A stretch of DNA of 10,204 nt from Thermoleophilia bacterium. Its GTDB lineage: Bacteria; Actinomycetota; Thermoleophilia; Gaiellales; Gaiellaceae. The stretch lies in contig JAICVP010000057.1 of the NCBI GenBank assembly GCA_025935275.1, forward strand, positions 1-10,204. The letters are read 5' to 3'. Below, in pieces: positions 1 through 5,592 of this stretch. The translations under genes were made by a program, and so were the position numbers. A model generated the notes under the pieces. It searched no databases and was not told the DNA's origin. It saw only the letters and a program-made list of their open reading frames with translations. Numbering within the stretch: the stretch's first letter is position 1; the number at the start of each line of letters is the position of its first letter.

Positions 1-195
1 CTCCACGCCCGGGATCGACGCGCGCACGTTCGCCTTCGCAGCCGACACTTCAGCGCGGCTCCGGAAGGAGAGGTACGACGGGATGGCGATCGCGAGCAGG
101 ATGCCGATGATGATGATCACGACGAGAAGCTCGATCAGGGTGAAGCCTCCCTGGCGATCCTTCTGCGTGATGCGCTTGCTGAGCCTCTGAATCAT
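1..195 (-). CDS. pilA: Type IV major-pilin-type prepilin, N-terminal part (runs off the left edge)
   Basis: This is the first 65 codons of a prepilin; the rest lies beyond position 1. The ATG at 195-193 follows a strong ribosome site (AAGGAGGAG on the minus strand, about 9 bases upstream). The leader is short and basic (MIQRLSKRITQKDRQGG), then comes the prepilin peptidase site G17|FTLIELL with the invariant Glu five residues after the cut, and a hydrophobic helix rich in Ile/Val/Leu ending in AIAIPSYLSF. These are the class III signal and N-terminal alpha-1 helix of type IV pilins. After cleavage and N-methylation such proteins are polymerised into the fibre by the platform encoded next door. 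Leader length, the AIPSYLSF segment and position beside pilT suggest a major rather than minor pilin, but the globular head that would settle this is missing. The symbol is by family only. Confidence 0.93.
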   Translation of the reverse strand, partial: MIQRLSKRITQKDRQGGFTLIELLVVIIIIGILLAIAIPSYLSFRSRAEVSAAKANVRASIPGVE

Positions 196-246
196 TTGGT
201 GACTCCTCCTTATCGAGCAATGGGCGTGCGGTGGCTCATGCGGAGG

Positions 247-330
247 TATCGGCCTTGCGCGCACAGGAGGCGTCCCCTCGAATGGGGGATTTTCCCTTGG
301 CCCTTCAGACGAGGCGCTTTGCTGCCGATA
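247..330. repeat. Nested inverted repeats in the pilin/pilT divergent intergenic region
   Basis: The 157-bp gap between the two divergent start codons (196-352) holds three inverted repeats, one inside the other. TATCGGC at 247-253 matches GCCGATA at 324-330 (7 bp). GCG-tcc-CCTCG at 270-280 pairs with CGAGGCGC at 310-317 (8 bp with a 3-base bulge). GGGA at 286-289 pairs with TCCC at 293-296 around TTT. Transcribed in either direction this could fold into one long imperfect hairpin, so it could be a structured leader of the pilin mRNA, or the arms could be protein-binding half-sites. It does not match any riboswitch consensus I can recall. Function is unknown. Confidence 0.4.
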
Positions 331-331
331 G
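305..331 (+). promoter_or_regulatory. Candidate WhiG/FliA-type (sigma-28-like) promoter before pilT
   Basis: TCAG at 305-308, a 15-base spacer, then GCCGATAG at 324-331. The classical FliA/WhiG consensus is TAAA-N15-GCCGATAA, so the -10 matches 7 of 8 bases and the spacing is exact, while the -35 is weak. A start point about 7 bases after the -10 would give a short leader just containing the pilT ribosome site (GGAGGGAG at 340-347). The GCCGATA also forms one arm of the inverted repeat described above, so the two readings compete. Confidence 0.42.
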
Positions 332-352
332 CACCGGGCGGAGGGAGCCCCA

Positions 353-1501
353 ATGGATGGTCCTGGCACCGAACCCGCTGCAACGACATACACGATCGAC
401 GACCTGCTCGAGACGATGGTCGCTCTCGGCGCGTCCGACCTGCACGTCACGGTCGGCTCGCACCCGGTCATCCGGCTGAACGGCAGCCTCGAGCGGCTCG
501 AAGATTTCCCGCGGCTGTCCGCTGACGACACGCAGCGGCTGCTCTACCGCATCCTCTCGACCGAGCAGCAGAAGCACCTGGAGATCAACCGCCAGATCGA
601 CGTCTCGTACTCGATCCCCGGCCTCGCGCGCTTCCGAGTGAACGTCTACTTCCAGCGCGAGAGTCTCGGCGCCGCCTTCCGCATGATCCCCGCGGAGCTG
701 AAGACGCTCGAGGACCTCGGGCTGCCCACGCAGCTGCACGAGCTTTCGAAGAAGCCGCGCGGCCTCGTACTCGTGACGGGCCCGACCGGCTCCGGTAAGT
801 CGACGACCCTCGCGGCGGTGGTCGACGAGATCAACCGCACGCGCGACGACCACATCATGACCATCGAGGACCCGATCGAGTTCCTGCACCGCCACAAGCG
901 CTGCATCGTCAACCAGCGCGAGATCGGCCCCGACGCCGTCAGCTTCGCCGAGGCGCTGCGCGGCGCGCTCCGCCAGGACCCCGACGTGATTCTCCTCGGC
1001 GAGATGCGGGACCTCGAGACCATCTCGACCGCGATCACCGCGGCCGAGACCGGCCACCTCGTCTTCGCCACGCTGCACACCCAGGACGCGCCGTCGACGA
1101 TCGACCGTCTGATCGACGTCTTCCCGGCCGCGCAGCAGGAGCAGATCCGCGTTCAGCTCGCCGCGACGCTCCAGGGAGTCGTCACGCAGACGCTTCTGCC
1201 GACCGTGGACGGCAAGGGCCGCGTCGCCGCGCTCGAGATCCTGCTTCCAGACGACGCCGTCCGCAACCTCATCCGCCAGGCGAAGGTCGAGCAGATCTAC
1301 TCAGTCATGCAGACGAACACGAGCCGGGGCATGCAGACCCTCGAGCAGGCGCTCGTCGACCTCGTGACGCGCGGCATCGTCACCCAGGCGGTGGCGATGG
1401 GCCGCTCCAGCCGGCCCGACCAGCTGCTCGGGCTCCTGCAGCGCAATGGAATCGCGACCCCCGAGCCTGCGGCGGGAGGCCTGCGGGTGGCAGGGAGCTA
1501 G
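353..1501 (+). CDS. pilT: Type IV pilus retraction ATPase PilT
   Basis: This is a 382-residue cytoplasmic hexameric ATPase that drives pilus retraction by acting on the PilC platform. All secretion-ATPase motifs are visible: an N-terminal domain with GASDLHVTVG (about residues 26-35), Walker A GPTGSGKST (143-151), Asp box TIEDPIEF (170-177), Walker B region DPDVILLGEMRD (209-220) and His box TGHLVFATLHT (233-243). PilT rather than PilB is shown by the length, the lack of an N-terminal MshEN domain or tetracysteine zinc site, and the AVRNLIRQ segment (302-309), which corresponds to the AIRNLIRE motif needed for retraction in known PilT proteins. The ATG at 353 has a good ribosome site 8 bases away. 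It is divergent from the pilin gene and 3 bases ahead of pilM, so probably the first gene of the pilTMNO operon. The region after residue 365 is variable. Confidence 0.96.
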   Translation: MDGPGTEPAATTYTIDDLLETMVALGASDLHVTVGSHPVIRLNGSLERLEDFPRLSADDTQRLLYRILSTEQQKHLEINRQIDVSYSIPGLARFRVNVYFQRESLGAAFRMIPAELKTLEDLGLPTQLHELSKKPRGLVLVTGPTGSGKSTTLAAVVDEINRTRDDHIMTIEDPIEFLHRHKRCIVNQREIGPDAVSFAEALRGALRQDPDVILLGEMRDLETISTAITAAETGHLVFATLHTQDAPSTIDRLIDVFPAAQQEQIRVQLAATLQGVVTQTLLPTVDGKGRVAALEILLPDDAVRNLIRQAKVEQIYSVMQTNTSRGMQTLEQALVDLVTRGIVTQAVAMGRSSRPDQLLGLLQRNGIATPEPAAGGLRVAGS

Positions 1502-1504
1502 GCC

Positions 1505-2560
1505 GTGGCGAAGGAAACCGTCGGGCTCAAGATCGGCGCTTCATACCTCTCGGCAGCCGCCGTGGAGGTGAACGGCTCCGCGCGGCTCGTCCAGGTCGCA
1601 CGCGAGCCGATTCCGCGCGGGATCGTCGCCGGCGGAGAGGTCAAGGACGTCCCCGCGCTCACCGAGGCGCTCAAGTTCTTCTTCAAGCGGCACGGCCTGT
1701 CCAAGCGCAACGTCCGGATCGGGATCGCGAACAACCGCATCGGCGTCCGGACGATCGAGCTGACGGGGATCGAAGACCCGAAGCAGGTCGCGAACGCCGT
1801 GCGGTTCCGCGCGCAGGAGGCGCTGCCGATCCCGGTCGACCAGGCGCTGCTCGACTTCCAGGTGCTCGGTGAGACCGTCGAGGAGGGCCAGTCGAAGAAG
1901 CGCGTGCTGCTCGTCGTGGCCTACCGCGAGCTCGTTGACTCCTATTCGCTCGCCTGCCGCGCCGCGGGCATCAAGCTCGCAGGCGTCGACCTCGAGGCGT
2001 TCGCGCTGCTGCGCGCGCTCATGCCTCCGGAGGAGCCCGCGGGGGAGAAGAGCGCACTCGTCGCCGTCTCGATCGGCTCCGAGCGGAGCACGCTCGGGGT
2101 CTCCGACGGCCATTCGTGCGAGTTCGCCCGCGTGATCGAGTGGGGCGGCATGTCGCTGACGGTTGCCCTTTCGCGGGCGCTCGACGTGGACATCGAGGCC
2201 GCGGAGACGCTCAAGTCCAGCGTGTCGCTCGACGGCGCCGAGGTGCCGGAGGGACTCACGCCGGAGCAGGCCGGTGTCGCGCGTGAGGCGATCAACGCCG
2301 CGCTGCAGGGCTTCTCGCGCGAGCTCGTCTCCTCGCTCCAGTTCTACCAGAGCCAGCAGGACTCCCTTGGCATCCGTGAGGTCGTCCTCGCCGGCGGCAC
2401 CGCGCGCCTCGCCGGGCTCGCGCCGGCGCTGCAACGCCTCGTTGGAGTGAACGTCCGCGTGGGCGATCCGCTCGTCGGCATCTCCGTCGGCAAGAAGATC
2501 AAGGGCGGGGCGCCCGACCCGTCGCTCGCAGTCCCCATCGGCCTCGGAATGGCGCTCTAG
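1505..2560 (+). CDS. pilM: PilM, actin-like type IV pilus platform protein
   Basis: This 351-residue cytoplasmic protein has the FtsA/actin-like fold and docks the N terminus of PilN. The GTG start at 1505 follows the pilT stop by 3 bases, with AGGGAG at 1492-1497. Recognisable parts are the phosphate-1 region VGLKIGASYLSAAAVEV (6-22), the segment AVRFRAQEALPIPVDQALLDF (98-118) that is diagnostic for PilM/ComA-type proteins, the phosphate-2 region LVAVSIGSERST (185-196) and the adenosine motif VVLAGGTARLAGL (293-305). Two positions are unusual: the acidic residue normal in phosphate-1 is Lys9 and the Asp normal in phosphate-2 is Ser189. It may therefore bind nucleotide differently, or not hydrolyse it. 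Order pilM-pilN-pilO supports the call. Confidence 0.94.
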   Translation: MAKETVGLKIGASYLSAAAVEVNGSARLVQVAREPIPRGIVAGGEVKDVPALTEALKFFFKRHGLSKRNVRIGIANNRIGVRTIELTGIEDPKQVANAVRFRAQEALPIPVDQALLDFQVLGETVEEGQSKKRVLLVVAYRELVDSYSLACRAAGIKLAGVDLEAFALLRALMPPEEPAGEKSALVAVSIGSERSTLGVSDGHSCEFARVIEWGGMSLTVALSRALDVDIEAAETLKSSVSLDGAEVPEGLTPEQAGVAREAINAALQGFSRELVSSLQFYQSQQDSLGIREVVLAGGTARLAGLAPALQRLVGVNVRVGDPLVGISVGKKIKGGAPDPSLAVPIGLGMAL

Positions 2561-2568
2561 GAGACCCG

Positions 2569-3411
2569 ATGGGCATCGACATGAAGAAAGAGATCAAGGT
2601 CTCCGATCTCTGGAAGCGCGGGCCGAAGGAGCCGAAGGAGCCCAAGGCCGAGAAGCCGCCCAAGGAGAAGAAGGTCAAGGAGCCGAAGCCGCCCAAGGAG
2701 AAGAAGGAGGGCCGCTTCAGCCGCGGCAAGAAGGAGAAGGTCGCCGCCGCTGCGGCCGTCGAGGCGAAGAGCGGGCCCCCCGTGCGCGACATCCCGCTCA
2801 TGCACGCCTTCAACCTCCTCCCGAAGGAGGAGGTGCGGGCCGAGAAGGAGACGAAGCAGAGCGCGATCCCGCACGTCATCGTCGCGCTGGCCGGCGTGCT
2901 CGTGTTCGCCGCGCTCGCCGCGTTCTACCTGTCCTCCAGCGCAGCGGTCACGAAGAAGTCCGGCGAGCTCGACGACCTGCGTGGCGACCTCGCCAGCCTG
3001 CAGGTCCCCGAGAAGCAGCCGGAGACCCCCACCGAGAGCGCCAACATCGCTGGGGAGCGTTCGGCGCGCACGGCCGCCCTCTCGACCGCGCTCGCAGACC
3101 GGCTCGCCTGGGACCGCGTGCTGCGCGAGCTCGCACTCGTGCTGCCGGCCGACGTCTCGCTTGCGACCCTGGATGCCACGGCACCGTCTCCGGGCTCGGC
3201 CGGGGCGGCGACGAGCGCCGCGGTGAGCTCGTTCAGGGTCACCGGCACGTCCGTCAGCCAGGCCAGCGTCGCGCGGCTCCTGTCGCGCCTCCAGGTCATC
3301 CCGGAGCTCCAGAACGTCCAGCTCGAGTTCGCGACCGCCTCGGAGGACCCGACCCAGCCGGGCGTGAACTTCGCCATCACCGCATCGGTGCGCCAGGGAG
3401 CCGCCTCGTGA
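2569..3411 (+). CDS. pilN: PilN, membrane platform protein with long Lys/Pro/Glu cytoplasmic tail
   Basis: This 280-residue bitopic membrane protein links cytoplasmic PilM to PilO. Residues 6-57 are a low-complexity Lys/Pro/Glu region (repeats of PPKEKK and EPK). The family's PilM-docking motif, usually INLLP within the first dozen residues, appears here as FNLLPKEE at 81-88. One membrane helix follows (about 101-121), then a helical region (SGELDDLRGDLASLQV, 131-146) and an extracytoplasmic ferredoxin-like domain (about 165-275), where WDRVLRELALVLPADVSL (181-198) is typical of PilN. ATG 2569 is preferred over an in-frame ATG at 2581 because only the former has GGAG (2560-2563) in place. It lies 8 bases after pilM and overlaps pilO by 4 bases. 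The tail is odd: it pushes the docking motif about 75 residues inward. Confidence 0.9.
   Translation: MGIDMKKEIKVSDLWKRGPKEPKEPKAEKPPKEKKVKEPKPPKEKKEGRFSRGKKEKVAAAAAVEAKSGPPVRDIPLMHAFNLLPKEEVRAEKETKQSAIPHVIVALAGVLVFAALAAFYLSSSAAVTKKSGELDDLRGDLASLQVPEKQPETPTESANIAGERSARTAALSTALADRLAWDRVLRELALVLPADVSLATLDATAPSPGSAGAATSAAVSSFRVTGTSVSQASVARLLSRLQVIPELQNVQLEFATASEDPTQPGVNFAITASVRQGAAS
2652..2707 (+). repeat. In-frame 23-bp direct repeat in the pilN tail
   Basis: A perfect 23-base sequence occurs at 2652-2674 and again at 2685-2707, an offset of 33 bases or 11 codons, so the reading frame is kept. It encodes KPPKEKK twice. The surrounding DNA (about 2626-2740) is built from AAGGAG, GAGAAG and CCGAAG units. 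Length variation by slippage or recombination between strains would be expected. Confidence 0.85.
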
Positions 3412-4052
3412 AGAAGCAGATCCCGATCTGGCCCGTAATCGGGCTCGCGATCGTCATCGTGGCGGCGGTCGCCTACATGCTCGTCATCCGGCCGAAGCGC
3501 GCCGAAGCCGGCCGGCTCGACGAGCAGATCGCCGAGATGCAGATGAAGGTCAGCGCCGCGCAGCTCGCGTCCCGTCCTCAGCAGCAGGCGTCGACGATCA
3601 AGGTCGCCGACGTGTTCGAGGTCTCGAAGGCGATGCCCGACACCGACGACATGCCCGGGATCATCCTCGACCTCAACTCGGTCGCCGAGGCGACGGGAAT
3701 CAAGTTCCTCTCGATCCAGCCGAGCGCGGCGACGCCGAAGACGGGCTACAGCGCGATCGAGATCACGCTTACCTTCGAGGGCAATTACTTCGACCTCACC
3801 GATTTCCTCTACCGGCTTCGCAACCTGGTCACCGTCCGCGACGGGCGTCTGTCCTCGGCGGGCAGGCTCTTCACCCTCGATACGCTGAGCATGAAAGAGG
3901 GGAAGGACGGGTTCCCCAGCATCAACGCGGGACTGACGGTCTCCGCCTACGTCTACGGCGCGCCGGACGCTACGGCGGCGCCGATCGTGCCGCCGCCTTC
4001 GACGGAGGCGCCGCCTCCGCCCGCCGACGCATCAGCAGGAGGTCTTGGCTAA
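3408..4052 (+). CDS. pilO: PilO, type IV pilus inner-membrane platform protein
   Basis: This 214-residue bitopic protein partners PilN outside the membrane. The GTG at 3408 overlaps the pilN stop (GTGA) and has AGGGAG at 3395-3400, 7 bases away. Layout: short cytoplasmic N terminus, membrane helix about 8-27, a helical segment rich in Glu/Gln (RAEAGRLDEQIAEMQMKVSA, 31-50), then a ferredoxin-like domain (about 75-185). The GNYFDLTDFLYRLRNLV stretch (125-141) is characteristic of PilO, following EITLTFE (118-124). The C terminus (186-214) is a Pro/Ala-rich tail, longer than usual and probably disordered. It ends one base into the next gene (TAATG), so translation is likely coupled. Confidence 0.93.
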   Translation: MKKQIPIWPVIGLAIVIVAAVAYMLVIRPKRAEAGRLDEQIAEMQMKVSAAQLASRPQQQASTIKVADVFEVSKAMPDTDDMPGIILDLNSVAEATGIKFLSIQPSAATPKTGYSAIEITLTFEGNYFDLTDFLYRLRNLVTVRDGRLSSAGRLFTLDTLSMKEGKDGFPSINAGLTVSAYVYGAPDATAAPIVPPPSTEAPPPPADASAGGLG

Positions 4053-4702
4053 TGGCATCCAAGAAGGTCGAAGCCGCGCTGCTCAAGCAGAAGGAGGCCA
4101 AACAGAAGAAGGTTCTCTTCCTGCTCGTGCCGGTCTTCCTCGGGCTGATGGCATGGCAGGGCCCGAAGACGTTCAAGGCTTTCACCGGCGGGAATACGCC
4201 GCCCCCCGCGACTGTTGCTCCGACGACCGCGCCGACGCCGGGCTCGGCTCCCTCGACGCCCGGCGCCGGGGCGGTCGTCCCTCCGAGCCAGCTCGTCGAC
4301 ACGGACGCCCCCCCATCGCTCATGGACGGGCAGATGTCGAACCTCGGCGTCTTCCCCGGCCGGGATCCCTTCTCCGGAGGGGTCGTCCCGCCAAGCCTCG
4401 GCGACGTCAGCACGGGCGGCACCGGCACGGGTACGGGCACAGGGACGACGGCGACTCCCACCACGGCCCGCCTCCAGGTCAACGGCGGGAGTGAGGACGT
4501 CTCCATCGGCGACTCGTTCCCCGAATCCGACCCGGTGTTCAAGCTCGTTTCGGTCACCGCCAACTCCGCGATGATCGCGCTCGCGTCGGGTGCGAGCTTC
4601 ACGAGCGGGAATCAGAGCGAAGAGATCAAGGTGGGCGAGACGCTCACCGTAGTCGGAGACGACGGCTCGAACTTCAGCATCAAGCTCGTCAGCACGAGCT
4701 AG
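4052..4702 (+). CDS. PilP/GspC-like extracytoplasmic pilus assembly protein
   Basis: This 216-residue protein is encoded directly after pilO; its ATG shares a base with the pilO stop and has AGGAGG at 4037-4042. It has a basic helical N terminus (1-20, KVEAALLKQKEAKQKK), one membrane helix (about 21-35), a Pro/Thr/Ala-rich linker (48-90), the motif GRDPF (103-107), a Gly-Thr stretch (122-132), and a small beta-rich C-terminal domain (about 139-216) with GDSFPESDPVFKLVSV and GETLTVVGDDG. An RDPF motif followed by a small beta domain is what PilP and GspC proteins show, and the place after PilO is that of pilP. PilP normally meets the secretin PilQ, but no secretin is present here. I infer a PilP-like partner of PilN/PilO; similarity is weak, so no symbol is given. 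Confidence 0.62.
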   Translation: MASKKVEAALLKQKEAKQKKVLFLLVPVFLGLMAWQGPKTFKAFTGGNTPPPATVAPTTAPTPGSAPSTPGAGAVVPPSQLVDTDAPPSLMDGQMSNLGVFPGRDPFSGGVVPPSLGDVSTGGTGTGTGTGTTATPTTARLQVNGGSEDVSIGDSFPESDPVFKLVSVTANSAMIALASGASFTSGNQSEEIKVGETLTVVGDDGSNFSIKLVSTS

Positions 4703-4721
4703 CGGTCGCCAGTCGGAAGCT

Positions 4722-5534
4722 CTACTGGCCGGTGCCCGCGTCGAACGAGGCGCTGACCTTGGCCCACGACCGGTACGGGGAGGCGCTGTCGCGAACGACG
4801 ATGCTCACGAGCTTTACGAGCCGGCCCGCGGTCGAGCCCGAGTTCGTGATCTGCTTCCAGGTGATGTACGTGTCGACCTTGTACGAGCGCCCGTCGGCGC
4901 CCGTGACGGTCTTCGTCGGGACGGCGGTCGTGCAGGGCGAGCTTCCGCAGGCGGCGACGTTCACGCGCTGGATCCAATAGACGGTTGCGCCGGCGGAGTG
5001 CGTGGCGGCCGTCGAGCCGAGCAGGCCCCGGTCTGAGCTCTGGTACAGCGACCACGTGCCGGTCGAGCGGTCGTTGATCAGCATGTACTCGTTGTCGATC
5101 TTCACGAGGAAGGGACCGCTCGACGGAAATCCGGTGATGCTCGTCACCGGGACGGTGGTCTGGCTCGTCGTGGTGATTCCGGGGGACGCGAGCGTCGCCG
5201 TCCCCGCAGTGTCGGTCTTGTAGAAGGACTGGCCCGTGTAGGTGGATCCGTACGAGCCGCCGACGACGGTGTCCACGTCGGTGTTCGCGAGGCCGATCGA
5301 GTCGTACTTGATCGCCCGGAACTTCTCCATCTCGGAGTCGGCGAGCGCCGCTGCCGTGGTCACCGTGCTGGCCCGGCGGATTTGCACGATGCCGGCCTGG
5401 AAGACGCCGAAGATCGCGAAGATCCCGATGAGCATCACGGTCATCGCGGCGAGCAGCTCGATCATGCCGAAGCCGCCTTCGTTCCGGGCACGACGCCGCA
5501 GTTGTAGGAGCGCAGAAAGCACCGTCCAGAACAT
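4722..5534 (-). CDS. Minor pilin / pseudopilin (PilV/PulG-like) with inserted beta domain
   Basis: This prepilin, about 270 residues, is cleaved at GG|FGMIELLAAM; Gly21 is the last leader residue from the ATG at 5534. The leader ends in RRRARNEGG, the conserved Glu is five residues past the cut, and a hydrophobic helix (VMLIGIFAIFGVFQAGIV) follows. The large head and ASTVTTAAALADSEMEKFRAIKYDSI resemble PilV-type minor pilins, which prime or decorate the fibre. Inside the head (residues 132-188) lies a segment ending DRGLLGSTAATHSAGATV that resembles a motif of phage structural proteins. A Cys pair (CGSSPC, 196-201) could form a small disulfide loop. The start is uncertain: neither ATG 5534 nor TTG 5558 (8 residues longer) has a good ribosome site. 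The gene is convergent with the pilO-side operon (19-base gap) and divergent from pilC. Confidence 0.86.
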   Translation of the reverse strand: MFWTVLSALLQLRRRARNEGGFGMIELLAAMTVMLIGIFAIFGVFQAGIVQIRRASTVTTAAALADSEMEKFRAIKYDSIGLANTDVDTVVGGSYGSTYTGQSFYKTDTAGTATLASPGITTTSQTTVPVTSITGFPSSGPFLVKIDNEYMLINDRSTGTWSLYQSSDRGLLGSTAATHSAGATVYWIQRVNVAACGSSPCTTAVPTKTVTGADGRSYKVDTYITWKQITNSGSTAGRLVKLVSIVVRDSASPYRSWAKVSASFDAGTGQ

Positions 5535-5550
5535 CGGCAAACCGCCGATG
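5532..5550. repeat. 7-bp inverted repeat over the minor pilin start codon
   Basis: CATCGGC at 5532-5538 and GCCGATG at 5544-5550 are perfect inverted copies around AAACC. The minus-strand ATG of the minor pilin is inside the left arm, so the mRNA hairpin (if the longer 5' end is transcribed) would bury the start codon. It could equally be an operator in the short pilin-pilC divergent region. Seven paired bases in GC-rich DNA may also be chance. Confidence 0.35.
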
Positions 5551-5554
5551 ACCC

Positions 5555-5582
5555 TCAAGGCGTGACCGGGTGATGCCGATTT
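5555..5582 (+). promoter_or_regulatory. Candidate WhiG/FliA-type promoter before pilC
   Basis: TCAA at 5555-5558, 16 bases, then GCCGATTT at 5575-5582, close to TAAA-N15-GCCGATAA. The -10 ends 10 bases before the pilC ATG at 5593, so transcription would begin at or within a few bases of the start codon. This fits the absence of a Shine-Dalgarno sequence before pilC. The same arrangement (TCAG-N15-GCCGATAG) occurs before pilT, which supports both. The element overlaps the TTG alternative start of the divergent minor pilin. Confidence 0.4.
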
Positions 5583-5592
5583 CCCGCTTGGA

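Noticed and set aside
247..253. GCCGATA on the minus strand as a WhiG/FliA-type -10 for the pilin gene.
   Set aside because: No TAAA- or TCAA-like -35 lies 14-16 bases upstream; kept only as an arm of the inverted repeat.
196..345. c-di-GMP (GEMM) riboswitch upstream of the pilin gene.
   Set aside because: A few short matches to GEMM conserved blocks, but the tetraloop receptor and second conserved arm are not recognisable.
305..1078. Long minus-strand open frame (257 codons) opposite pilT.
   Set aside because: It is antisense to a certain gene; its Arg/Leu/Glu/Asp-rich composition is what the shifted complement of a high-GC coding frame gives, and it has no recognisable domain.
4696..4722. 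Possible terminator between the PilP-like gene and the minor pilin (GAGCT / AGCTC).
   Set aside because: A 5-bp stem around a 17-base loop is too weak to call.
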